Source: Streptomyces sp. M41(2017) (GTDB lineage: Bacteria > Actinomycetota > Actinomycetes > Streptomycetales > Streptomycetaceae). Taken from it: a stretch of 64,000 nucleotides of DNA. Below, piece after piece: positions 47,731 to 55,121 of this stretch. The notes below the pieces were generated by a model. It was not told where the DNA came from. It ran no database searches and saw only the letters and a program-made list of their open reading frames with translations. Numbering within the stretch: the stretch's first letter is position 1; every line of letters starts with the position of its first letter. The DNA is taken from assembly GCF_002078175.1 (NCBI RefSeq), contig NZ_MWFK01000005.1:22584-86583 (forward strand), in the 5' to 3' direction. The position numbers and the translations under genes are program-made.

Positions 47731-49085
47731 GTCTGCGCCATGTCGACGAAGCGGCTGTAGTGGCCCTGGAAGGCGGTGGTGATCGTCGCGGTGGGGCCGC
47801 CGCGGTTCTTGGCGACGATGAAGTCGGCCTCACCGGCGCGCGGGCTTTCGCGGTCGTAGGCGTCCTCGCGGTGGAGGAGGATCACCATGTTGGCGTCCTG
47901 CTCGATCGCTCCGGACTCGCGCAGGTCGGACAACAGCGGCTTCTTGTCGGTGCGCTGTTCGGCGCCGCGGTTGAGCTGCGACATGGCGATCACGGGGACG
48001 TGGAGTTCGGCGGCGAGCTTCTTCAGGCTGCGGCTGATCTTCGCGACTTCCTGCTGCCGGTTCTCGCTGCGCCCGCTCATCTCGCCCTCCATGAGCTGGA
48101 GGTAGTCGATGACGACGAGGCGCAGGTCCCGCTTGCGTTTGATGCGGCGACAGTGGGAGCGGATCTTCGTCAGGGTGAGGCCGGCGTCGTCGACGATGTC
48201 GAGCGGCGCCTGGTTGATCATCGGCCAGGCCTTCGCGAGGCGCGTCCAGTCGTCGTCGGTCATGCCGTTCTGGCTCTGCAGGTGGTGCAGGGCGACGCGG
48301 GCCTGAGCGGACGCGATCTTCATCTTCAGTTCGGTGCGGGACATCTCCAGGCTGAAGAACACGGCCGGGAGGCCTTCGACGATCGTCGCGTGGCGGACGA
48401 TGTCCGTGCCCAGGGTGGACTTCCCGATGGCGGGCCGGGCTGCGATGACGATGAGCTGGCCGGGCTGAAGTCCGTTGGTGAGGGTGTCGAAGTCCGTGAA
48501 CCCGGTCTTCACGCCGCGGGCCGGCCCGTTCTTCTGGAGGTGCTCCAGATGCTCCAGGAAGTCTTCGCCGTCGGAGCCGATGAGGGTGTCCTCGTCGCCG
48601 CTGGCGGTGTCGTCGACGATGCCGTCGACTTCGGCGCGCAGATCGTCGAGGAGTTCCCCGGTCTCGGCGGTGCCGTCGGCGATGACGTGCAGGGTGCGGG
48701 TGCACGCCGATTGCAGGTTCCGCAGGACGGCCTTCTCGCGGACGATCCCGGCGTAGTACTCGCCGTGTGCGGCGCTGGGCGCTTGCTGGACGAGGTGGTG
48801 CAGGTACGGGACGCCGCCGATACGGGTCAGGTCGCCGGTCTTGGCGAGGTCGTCGGCGAGGACGATCGGGTCGACGGGTTCGTCGAGGAGGTAGCGGGAG
48901 ACGATCGCGGCGAAGACGGTCTGGTGGGCGGGCCGGAAGAAGTCGGCCGGGTTCTTGATGATCTCGGTGACGTCGGCGATCGCGTCGCGGGACAACAGCA
49001 TCGAGGAGAGGGTGGCCAGTTCGGCAGGCAGGTCGTGCGGGGCGAGGGTCTCGCGCTGCTCGGGCTCGAAGTCGTCGTGGGTCAC
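47727..49085 (-). CDS. Replicative DNA helicase, DnaB family
   Basis: 452 residues. N-terminal helical domain (LATLSSMLLSRDAIADVTEI, HQTVFAAIVSRYL), then the RecA-like motor: Walker A AARPAIGKSTLG, Walker B RLVVIDYLQLM, DnaB motif VPVIAMSQLNRGAEQRTDKK and LLSDLRESGAIEQDANMVIL. GTG start overlapping the loader stop. It unwinds DNA at the phage fork and would attract host primase and polymerase. Confidence 0.95.
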   Translation of the reverse strand: MTHDDFEPEQRETLAPHDLPAELATLSSMLLSRDAIADVTEIIKNPADFFRPAHQTVFAAIVSRYLLDEPVDPIVLADDLAKTGDLTRIGGVPYLHHLVQQAPSAAHGEYYAGIVREKAVLRNLQSACTRTLHVIADGTAETGELLDDLRAEVDGIVDDTASGDEDTLIGSDGEDFLEHLEHLQKNGPARGVKTGFTDFDTLTNGLQPGQLIVIAARPAIGKSTLGTDIVRHATIVEGLPAVFFSLEMSRTELKMKIASAQARVALHHLQSQNGMTDDDWTRLAKAWPMINQAPLDIVDDAGLTLTKIRSHCRRIKRKRDLRLVVIDYLQLMEGEMSGRSENRQQEVAKISRSLKKLAAELHVPVIAMSQLNRGAEQRTDKKPLLSDLRESGAIEQDANMVILLHREDAYDRESPRAGEADFIVAKNRGGPTATITTAFQGHYSRFVDMAQT

Positions 49086-49663
49086 TGGGTGCCGCCCTTC
49101 CTGCGGTCGTCTCCGGTGAAGCGGGCCACGGTGGCGCCGTCGCCGATGCGGGATGCGGCGCGGTCTCCGAGGACGTTGCGGAGTTCGGCGGTGGTCAGGT
49201 TCGTGGCGATGACCGTCGGCCGCCGGTTCTGCCAGCGGCTGTCGATGAGCTCGCTGATGGCGTCGGCGGTCCAGTCGTTGACGGCGCGGGCGCCGAGGTC
49301 GTCGATGGCGTACAGGTCGGCCTCGCGCCATCTGGTGAGGGCTTCGTGGTCGACGGGCCGGTCGGTGGCGACCTTGACGTCGTAGGTGGTGGCGATGCGG
49401 AACAGGCCGCGCCAGCCGCGGCGGATGAGGGTCTCGTTGAGCTTCCACAGGTGCCACGTCTTCGTGGTGCCGATCTCGCCGGTGAGGATGAGCGAGCCGT
49501 GGCGGCCGTCGAGGTAGCCGTCCATCCAGGCGTGGACGTCGCGGCGGAGGGTGCCGGGCTCGTCGAAGGCGGCGGGCCGGCGGTCGAGGAAGGTCTTGAG
49601 GCGGTTGGCGACGGCTTCGGCTTGGGCTTCGGCCCGCCAGGCGTCGTGGTCGGTGGTGGTCAT
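49082..49663 (-). CDS. DnaC/IstB-like helicase loader
   Basis: 193 residues, AAA+ fold. Walker A-like LILTGEIGTTKTWHLWK, Walker B ADLYAIDDLGARAVNDW, sensor TVIATNLTTAELRNVLG and Arg finger region AASRIGDGAT. Short relative to E. coli DnaC but normal for phage loaders. It lies between the initiator and helicase genes, all overlapping, so the three are coexpressed in order. Confidence 0.88.
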   Translation of the reverse strand: MTTTDHDAWRAEAQAEAVANRLKTFLDRRPAAFDEPGTLRRDVHAWMDGYLDGRHGSLILTGEIGTTKTWHLWKLNETLIRRGWRGLFRIATTYDVKVATDRPVDHEALTRWREADLYAIDDLGARAVNDWTADAISELIDSRWQNRRPTVIATNLTTAELRNVLGDRAASRIGDGATVARFTGDDRRKGGTQ

Positions 49664-50727
49664 GATGCGAACAGGTCCTCGACTTTCGAGTTCGTGTAGT
49701 CGTCGGCGGTGTGTGTGTCGGCGCGGGACCCGGTTCCGGCGACAGAGCGCAGCTGGGGGCGGGTGGCGCGCTCGGAGGCGTACTTGGCGGAGCGGCGGAT
49801 CCACTTCTGCCATTCGGCGGGCCAGTTGGGGCGGCGGACGCATTGGGCACGGAAGTGGTCGACGAACTGTGCGGTCTCGTAGTCGATGTCGAGTCCGGGG
49901 CCGAAGGTGTCGAGGGCCCAGCGGCGCATCGAGTCGGTGAGTGCGAAGCCGTCGATGTCGATGGGGGCGTCGCCGTCAGGCGACGAGGGGGTCGGCTCGC
50001 TACTACCTGAGGTCTTCTCCCCCACCTCAACCACCACGGGGTTTGGGGCAGGGGCAGGGGTAGGGGCAGGGGCAGGGGCAGGGGAATGCGCGTGTGGCGC
50101 GCGCCCGCGCCCGCGCGTAGAGCCTTTCGGACCCCCTTCGGCAGGGGGCTGCGAAGGGGTATCGGAGGGGGTTCCCGAAGGGGCTTTGGAGGGGGTTGCC
50201 GAACCCCTTCGGGACGGGTCCGGGTCGGGGGTGCCGAACGCCTTGCGGAGGGTGCTGATGTGGATGACGACTTGCTGGCGAATGGACGGGCCGTCCTGCC
50301 CCTTGTACTTGGTCGGCTCGTCGTTGAGTTCGTCCAGCGGAATGCGGTCCATCTCGGCGAGCAGGGCGGCCTGGAGGCGGGGTGAGGAGATTTCGAGGGC
50401 GCCGGAGACCATGGCGCCCATGACCTTCGGCATGCGCCAGACGCCGTCGTTGCGGACGAAGGAGCGGATGAGCAGTTCTTCGGTGTCGTCATCCATGACG
50501 ACGAAGTGGGTCTCTTCCAGGCGCTGGAGCAGCTTCTCCAGTTCGGCAGAAGTGAGCCCGCGGGCCTTGCGGGACCAGCGCCGCAGCGTCAGGTCGAGCA
50601 GGCCGGCGTGGTTGAGGTTCGGCTGCGAGATGAGGAACAGGTAGAGGCGCTGCTCCTTCTCGTCGAGCGCGAGAAAGTCGGGGTCCTCCCAGATGCTGGT
50701 GAGAATCCGACCGTGTCCACGGGCCAT
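49660..50727 (-). CDS. Replication initiator-like protein (DnaD/phage O type) with internal repeats
   Basis: 355 residues. N-terminal winged-helix-like domain (ILTSIWEDPDFLALDEKEQR, LYLFLISQPNLNHAGLLDLT, ETHFVVMDDDTEELLIRSFV) typical of phage replisome organisers. A low-complexity linker of Pro, Ser, Thr, Gly and Ala (residues about 160-235) contains PAPAPAPTPAPA. The C-terminal domain (YETAQFVDHFRAQCVRRPNW) resembles a DnaC-interaction module. The linker DNA carries tandem and dispersed repeats and may be the origin, as in lambda O. Confidence 0.75.
   Translation of the reverse strand: MARGHGRILTSIWEDPDFLALDEKEQRLYLFLISQPNLNHAGLLDLTLRRWSRKARGLTSAELEKLLQRLEETHFVVMDDDTEELLIRSFVRNDGVWRMPKVMGAMVSGALEISSPRLQAALLAEMDRIPLDELNDEPTKYKGQDGPSIRQQVVIHISTLRKAFGTPDPDPSRRGSATPSKAPSGTPSDTPSQPPAEGGPKGSTRGRGRAPHAHSPAPAPAPTPAPAPNPVVVEVGEKTSGSSEPTPSSPDGDAPIDIDGFALTDSMRRWALDTFGPGLDIDYETAQFVDHFRAQCVRRPNWPAEWQKWIRRSAKYASERATRPQLRSVAGTGSRADTHTADDYTNSKVEDLFAS
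50044..50230. repeat. Repeats inside the initiator gene: candidate replication origin
   Basis: At 50044-50085 a 6-bp tandem GGGGCA-type array (about seven copies). From 50127 to 50214 a cluster of CGAAGGGG, GGAGGGGGTT and CCCCTTCG(G) blocks, in both orientations. Phage initiator genes such as lambda O hold iterons within the coding sequence. Low-complexity protein coding (PAP and GTPS repeats) could explain part of it, so the origin role is inference. Confidence 0.45.
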
Positions 50728-50848
50728 GAGTAGGTGTCCTTCATAGAGTGCTGGTTTGGGGGCTTTCGGGCGCTCGGAACCAAGCCCTTACGGCGGCCTT
50801 GTTTGTCGTCCTCGTGCCGCCGTGGCACAGCAGCAGCTTACCTCGGGG

Positions 50849-50879
50849 TGTGTAGGCACATGCAATACGAGAGCAATAC
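50849..50879 (-). promoter_or_regulatory. Leftward promoter of the replication operon with GCAATAC repeats
   Basis: On the minus strand: TTGCTC (50876-50871), 16-base spacer, TACACA (50854-50849). Direct repeats GCAATAC at 50862-50868 and 50873-50879 (11 bp apart) overlap the -35 box; ribbon-helix-helix proteins often bind such repeats, and one is encoded divergently at 50944. Confidence 0.5.
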
Positions 50880-50943
50880 ATGTTGCGCGACTTCCGCCAC
50901 CGCCGGGGTGTGTTGCTCCTGCACAGTCAGCTACGCTGTCGAC

Positions 50944-51162
50944 ATGACGACGAGAGGGACGCCCGGCCGGATGATCCGCATCGACGACGAGATGTGGGAG
51001 CTCTACGGCCAGCTCTGCGCGGAGGAAGGCACCACGCGCACCGACGAACTGCGTCGTCACATCCACTCTCGGGTCCGCGCCTACTGCAAGGCGAAGGGAC
51101 TCGAGCCGCCCAAGCCGAGGCTCATCGTGCGCCGCAAGAAGCCGGCCGCAGACTCCGACTGA
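50944..51162 (+). CDS. Ribbon-helix-helix-like regulator
   Basis: 72 residues. GRMIRIDDEMWELYGQLCAE followed by EGTTRTDELRRHIHSRVRAY is the strand-helix-turn-helix plan of Arc/MetJ/CopG-type proteins (though the family call is by eye), then a basic tail KPRLIVRRKKPAADSD. Divergent from the replication operon; a -10-like TACGCT sits seven bases before the ATG, so the mRNA may be leaderless. Probably controls replication gene expression. Confidence 0.65.
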   Translation: MTTRGTPGRMIRIDDEMWELYGQLCAEEGTTRTDELRRHIHSRVRAYCKAKGLEPPKPRLIVRRKKPAADSD

Positions 51163-51188
51163 CATCGGCCCCTCCCCTCTCTCCTCCG

Positions 51189-51206
51189 GCCCCGCTTCGG
51201 CGGGGC
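51189..51206 (+). terminator. Terminator for the ribbon-helix-helix gene
   Basis: GCCCCGC-TTCG-GCGGGGC: seven base pairs with a stable TTCG loop, then TTCGTC. Confidence 0.75.
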
Positions 51207-51221
51207 TTCGTCATGTCCGGG

Positions 51222-51638
51222 CTAGGCGGCTTGGCTGCCGAAGATCGCGGCGTATTGGTCGCGCATGGGCTGGTCTTCGACGTGCCGCGGGTGGACGCAT
51301 CGCGCGACGCCGCAGCCCGGCTTGACGGATCCGACGGGTTCGCGCTGCCAGCCGAGGGTGAAGGCGATCCGGTAGGCGGACTGCCGTGCCCCTTCGTGGC
51401 CGACCCGAAGTGCGGTGGTGGTGTACGGCCAGAGCAGGTGCCCGTCGGTTGTGGGTGCTGCTCGCCGCCAGAACAGGTCTTCGTGCGTGGAGCGGCTCGG
51501 GCCGGGCTTGTGTGGCGGGAGTGCGAGCAGGGCGCGGATCTCGCCGACGGTCTCGGTGCGGACGTGGACCTGTCGGGCTATCGCACGGTCGCTGTAGCCG
51601 GCGCGCAGGAGTTCTTCGATGGCTGCTCGGGTGCTCAT
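51222..51638 (-). CDS. HTH plus HNH_3-like endonuclease
   Basis: 138 residues. N-terminal HTH (AAIEELLRAGYSDRAIARQV, HVRTETVGEIRALLAL). The remainder has the HNH_3-like set: GHLLWPYTTTAL, SAYRIAFTLGWQREPVG and CGVARCVHPRHVED. The catalytic His pair is reduced compared with canonical HNH, but this HPxHxE end is typical of the group. Possible homing nuclease. Confidence 0.72.
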   Translation of the reverse strand: MSTRAAIEELLRAGYSDRAIARQVHVRTETVGEIRALLALPPHKPGPSRSTHEDLFWRRAAPTTDGHLLWPYTTTALRVGHEGARQSAYRIAFTLGWQREPVGSVKPGCGVARCVHPRHVEDQPMRDQYAAIFGSQAA

Positions 51639-52048
51639 GCCGCGGCCTCCAACTGCTGCCGCTTGGCCGCCCATCGCTGCTGCTGAAGGTGGTTGGCGCA
51701 GAGTCCGCGTCCGGCGGCAGCCGACTTGCAGCCGCCCCGGGCGCACAGCTGGTCGGCGGGGAGCATGCCGGCTTCGGCTTCCCAGTCCTTGATGCGCCGC
51801 TCGTAGACGTTGAGGCGGACGGAGACGGCGTGCCGTTCGACGTCGTGGCGGCGCAGCCAGAGTGCGGCTTCGCGAAGTTCGTCGGGGTTGAGCGGCGGGA
51901 GGGGGTGGCCGCCGTTGAGGACGCGTTCGACGGCGTACCAGTCGATCCGGTAGGTGCTGAACTCGGTCTCCTTGACGGGCGGCACGAACCGGGCGTCCCG
52001 GCCGCGGGCGATCTCGGCGATGAAGGGTCGTTCTCGCATCTCAGGCAC
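51635..52048 (-). CDS. Hypothetical protein with C-terminal zinc motif
   Basis: 137 residues. The N-terminal part has SIRID-like segments (STYRIDWYAVERVLNGGHPL), a helix (EAALWLRRHDVERHAVSVRL), then CARGGCKSAAAGRGLCANHL, a C-C-C-H zinc site. GTG start inside the previous gene's end with GGAGG upstream. Confidence 0.55.
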   Translation of the reverse strand: MPEMRERPFIAEIARGRDARFVPPVKETEFSTYRIDWYAVERVLNGGHPLPPLNPDELREAALWLRRHDVERHAVSVRLNVYERRIKDWEAEAGMLPADQLCARGGCKSAAAGRGLCANHLQQQRWAAKRQQLEAAA

Positions 52049-52316
52049 GGGGGTCCTCCGTCTCGTGGTTGTCGGGGTCGTTGGCGTACCGCTCAAGGAG
52101 CTGGAGGCTGTGCACGGTCTGGCCGCGCCGTTCGACCCGCCGTTCGTGCCGGTCGAGGAGGATGCCGATCAGCAGCCAGGCGCAGAGGATGGCGAGCGTG
52201 CCGACGGCGATCACGGCCCAAATCCCGTAGACGGCGACGAGGTTGATGAACCAGTCGGCGGCGGGGTGCAGGCTGCTTCCGGCGTTCCGGTAGGCGTCGA
52301 CCTGTTCGGGGCTCAT
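52041..52316 (-). CDS. Membrane protein
   Basis: 91 residues. One or two hydrophobic helices (WFINLVAVYGIWAVIAVGTL, AILCAWLLIGILLD) then an Arg-rich RHERRVERRG and a soluble tail. Function unknown. Confidence 0.6.
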   Translation of the reverse strand: MSPEQVDAYRNAGSSLHPAADWFINLVAVYGIWAVIAVGTLAILCAWLLIGILLDRHERRVERRGQTVHSLQLLERYANDPDNHETEDPRA

Positions 52317-52408
52317 GTCCGCCTCCTGTTGCGGCGGTCGATGATCGCGGCGGTGACGGCGACGATCGACAGGAGCAGGCCCGCGGCGCCGAAGATGAGG
52401 GAAAGCAT
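52313..52408 (-). CDS. Single-helix membrane mini-protein (31 aa)
   Basis: MLSLIFGAAGLLLSIVAVTA then AIIDRRNRRRT. Start shares a base with the preceding stop and its stop overlaps the next start. Same plan as mini-proteins at 42449 and 57957. Confidence 0.55.
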   Translation of the reverse strand: MLSLIFGAAGLLLSIVAVTAAIIDRRNRRRT

Positions 52409-52746
52409 CAGGCGGCCTCCGCCCGGTCGGCGGCGGTGCGGCGCCGGTAGACGGCTATCGAGTGACCCTTGGTGGCGGGCGCCGTGGACGGCACGTAGGT
52501 GCGGGTGTGGATCAGGTAGTTGTGGCCCATCCCCCGCAACACGCCCGGCAGGACACCACCGGCGACCTCAGGCAGCTGGTCGCGGAGGTCGTTGGCGGAG
52601 ACGGTGTCGTGGTCGCGCATCCAGATGAGGACGGCCTGCGCGACAACTTGGCGGTCCCAGTCGGAGGCCTGCCGCACGAGCTGGGCGAGCGTCTTGTCGC
52701 GGACGTCAGCAGCGACCTGCTCGGCGAGAGTGACCCGGCGGCTCAT
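52408..52746 (-). CDS. Winged-helix-like hypothetical protein
   Basis: 112 residues: LAEQVAADVRDKTLAQLVRQ, ASDWDRQVVAQAVLIWMRDH, DTVSANDLRDQLPE, then VLRGMGHNYLIHTRTYVPST. The helix-strand order, with a final wing, suggests a winged HTH. ATGA overlap. Confidence 0.55.
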   Translation of the reverse strand: MSRRVTLAEQVAADVRDKTLAQLVRQASDWDRQVVAQAVLIWMRDHDTVSANDLRDQLPEVAGGVLPGVLRGMGHNYLIHTRTYVPSTAPATKGHSIAVYRRRTAADRAEAA

Positions 52747-52964
52747 GACGTGCGTCCCTTGTGCTTCGTGGCGGCGACGTCCGACCAGGCCTTCATCTCG
52801 GCGAGCAACTGGGAGCGGGTCGCCGGGATGGCGGTGGCCGCCGCGAGGGCGAGCGTGGCGTGGATCTGGGCCGCGGCCAGGCAGTCTTGCCGCTTCTGCT
52901 GCGGCGAGGCCTTCGCGAGCTCAATCAGTCGTTCAGACTCGGAGTAGTGCTCGGGTCCTGTCAC
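52743..52964 (-). CDS. Small helical protein
   Basis: 73 residues: ESERLIELAKASPQQKRQDC, LAAAQIHATLALAAATAIPA, SQLLAEMKAWSDVAATKHKG. Common phage early protein of unknown function. GTG start. Confidence 0.55.
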   Translation of the reverse strand: MTGPEHYSESERLIELAKASPQQKRQDCLAAAQIHATLALAAATAIPATRSQLLAEMKAWSDVAATKHKGRTS

Positions 52965-52990
52965 GGCGTGGTCTCCTTGAGTGGTGGCGA

Positions 52991-53015
52991 CCGGCCGCAT
53001 TACGGGTGCGGCCGG
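52991..53015 (-). terminator. Hairpin terminator after the Sak4-like gene
   Basis: CCGGCCGCA / TGCGGCCGG, nine base pairs with a seven-base loop. Confidence 0.7.
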
Positions 53016-53032
53016 CCGCCGAATCGGGTGGG

Positions 53033-53818
53033 TTACTGCTTGGGCGCGGGCTCGGGCTGCTGCTGCGTTTCGGGCTCGGTGTTCAGCCAGTGCAGGAGCG
53101 GGCCGGCGACGTCGCGTGCTCCCTGCGGGCGCGGGATGACCTTGCGGGTCAGCTCCGGGCAACGGGACTTGAGGACTTCGAGGGTGTTGTCGATGTCCAT
53201 CGCGACGGCGACGTCGAACTCGTACTCGATGCCCTTGCGCTGCTCCGGCCGGGTGCCGACCTGCTTCGGCTTGCCGTTCTCCAGCACCCACTCCGTGTAG
53301 GAGCGCATCGAGGCGACGACGTGGCCGGGGTAGGCGAGGATCGCGGCGACCATGTCGTTCTGCATGGGGGTGCCGTCTTTCCACCCGGCGAACTTGTTGC
53401 CGCCGTACTTCGCCTTCGCCTTCTCAACCTGGTCGAGGGTGCCGTCGGTGCCCTTCCAAAAGTGGGAGAGAGAGTCGACGAACACCGTCGGGTAGCCAGA
53501 CTGGGCGGCGGCGTCGAGGGCGCGGGCGAGGTCGCGGGGGTCGTAGCGCTCCATGGCGAGGGTGTCGAACTGGATGCCGCCGACACCGGCGTAGAGGCTG
53601 GCGGCGCCCCTCTCGGTGTCGATGACGGCGAACCGGCGGCCCGCGGACAGGCCGTGGCAAATGCTGAGGCCGGTCCACGTCTTGCCGGAGCCGGACAGTC
53701 CCTGGATAGACAGGCGGGCCTTGCGGCCGGCCTTGCTGGCGGGGGCGAACGAGAACTGCGGGGAGTCGTCGGCCGCGGGGCGGGGCGCGGAGCGGACGGG
53801 CTGGCCGAGCTGGGACAT
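53033..53818 (-). CDS. Sak4-like RecA-fold ATPase (single-strand annealing recombinase)
   Basis: 261 residues. Walker A GLSGSGKT near residue 40-47, then RRFAVIDTERGAASLYAGVG, Walker B TVFVDSLSHFW, and a sensor region HVVASMRSYTEWV. This is the AAA_24/Sak4 family of phage RecA-like proteins. It acts with the exonuclease encoded directly upstream (10 bases) to recombine or repair phage DNA. Confidence 0.85.
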   Translation of the reverse strand: MSQLGQPVRSAPRPAADDSPQFSFAPASKAGRKARLSIQGLSGSGKTWTGLSICHGLSAGRRFAVIDTERGAASLYAGVGGIQFDTLAMERYDPRDLARALDAAAQSGYPTVFVDSLSHFWKGTDGTLDQVEKAKAKYGGNKFAGWKDGTPMQNDMVAAILAYPGHVVASMRSYTEWVLENGKPKQVGTRPEQRKGIEYEFDVAVAMDIDNTLEVLKSRCPELTRKVIPRPQGARDVAGPLLHWLNTEPETQQQPEPAPKQ

Positions 53819-53828
53819 TCGGTGTCTC

Positions 53829-54668
53829 CTAGGCGTACTGGCGCTCGACCCACGAGGGCAGCGCAGTCATCGGGTTGGGCAGATAGCCGGGCCATTCGCC
53901 GGACTGGCTGCAGATGGCGTAGGCGTTGAGGGCGACCTGGTTGAGGTGCCGGCCGATCTCGCGGGCCATCGGGTCGCAGGTCGTGACGACCACCAGGTAC
54001 GGCGGCTCCTTCTCCTGCAGCACGAACTGGAAGGGCTTCTCGGGGTCGGCGACATCGAGGGCGACGCCGGCGTCGAGGTACCACTCCTGCTGCTGCATGT
54101 AGCCGTGCTCGTTGAACGCCTTCTCCAGGTCTTCGCGGCGGCAGGAGCGGGCGGTCTTGTAGTCGACGATCTGGCCGTCGTGGCGCAGCCAGTCGAAGCG
54201 GGCCCGGCGCCAGACGCCGCCGTCTTCCCAGAAGGCGGACTGTTCGGCGGTGCCGCTGCCGGGTTCGAGGAGGGCCGCCGCTTCGGGGTCGGCGCGCAGG
54301 GCGGCGGCCATGGCGTTGACCTGGTCGAGTTCGTGGCGCTTGAGCGGGATGTTCCCGGCTTCACGTATCGCGGCGACCTCGTCCTTGATCGCGTTGGTGT
54401 TCCACTTGTCGGCGTCGACGAGGACGAGTTCGGGGCCGTCGTCGAGGACGAGCTTGTGGGCTGCGGTGCCGAGTTCGAGGGCCTTCTTCGGCGGCTCCCG
54501 GTTGTCCAGCCAGTACTTGAACTTGGCCGGGCATTCGGCGACGAGCTTGCGGGCCCCGCTGGACGAGAGGCTGCCGCCCGGAATGGGGTCGCTGTGGTAC
54601 AGCTCGGCGTCGATGTCGTACAGGCCCGGCTCGACAGCCGGGGCCTCGACCTCCACCGCGGCGGTCAT
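53829..54668 (-). CDS. RecE/Cas4-like PD-(D/E)XK exonuclease
   Basis: 279 residues. N-terminal LYDIDAELYHSDPIPGGSLS and SSGARKLVAECPAKFKYWLD, a His in ELGTAAHKLVLD, the catalytic Asp in RRARFDWL and the D-x-K in GQIVDYKTARS, then QQQEWYLDAGVAL. Full nuclease core. It would make single-strand tails for the Sak4-like annealer. Confidence 0.88.
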   Translation of the reverse strand: MTAAVEVEAPAVEPGLYDIDAELYHSDPIPGGSLSSSGARKLVAECPAKFKYWLDNREPPKKALELGTAAHKLVLDDGPELVLVDADKWNTNAIKDEVAAIREAGNIPLKRHELDQVNAMAAALRADPEAAALLEPGSGTAEQSAFWEDGGVWRRARFDWLRHDGQIVDYKTARSCRREDLEKAFNEHGYMQQQEWYLDAGVALDVADPEKPFQFVLQEKEPPYLVVVTTCDPMAREIGRHLNQVALNAYAICSQSGEWPGYLPNPMTALPSWVERQYA

Positions 54669-54994
54669 GCGACTGCCTCGGCGCAGTTCTCGCAGCGGCC
54701 GTCGAAGGTGAACGGGCCGGTGCTGTCACCGCACTTGCAGCCGAGCGGCGCCTGCCCGGTCGCGATGCGGCGCAGCTTGGTCAGGCCCTCCTCGTCGTAG
54801 CGGGCGAGGTGGAGGGCGGCCGAGAGCGCCGGGTAGGCGTCGCGGAGGACGGCCCGGTTGCGGACGTCGGCGGATTCGATCGCCGCCATGAGGTGGACGG
54901 TGAACGTGCCGGGCTGGGCGCCGCCTGTGCGGTCGTAGCGCCACAGCACGTGACGTGCGGTCTCCGGCGGGATGGTGGTGCTTTCGGTGCTCAT
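54665..54994 (-). CDS. Hypothetical protein with C-terminal zinc knuckle
   Basis: 109 residues. N-terminal TARHVLWRYDRTGGAQPGTF, helical centre (AVLRDAYPALSAALHLARYD) and a tail CKCGDSTGPFTFDGRCENC, a four-Cys knuckle. Function unknown; coupled to the exonuclease by ATGA overlap. Confidence 0.55.
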   Translation of the reverse strand: MSTESTTIPPETARHVLWRYDRTGGAQPGTFTVHLMAAIESADVRNRAVLRDAYPALSAALHLARYDEEGLTKLRRIATGQAPLGCKCGDSTGPFTFDGRCENCAEAVA

Positions 54995-55023
54995 GTGACT
55001 CGCTTTCGGGTGCAGTGGTTGGG

Positions 55024-55067
55024 GGCCAGCTCCCCGGGCCGGGGGGGGGTGCTCCGGGGAGCTGGCC
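55024..55067 (-). terminator. Large hairpin terminator after the sliding clamp gene
   Basis: GGCCAGCTCCCCGG at 55024-55037 pairs perfectly with its complement at 55054-55067: 14 base pairs. The loop carries a run of nine G. Confidence 0.75.
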
Positions 55068-55121
55068 CTGGGTGGCGCGGAGCTGGGGGAAACTCGACGC
55101 GCCGGACTGTGGAGTTGTGGA

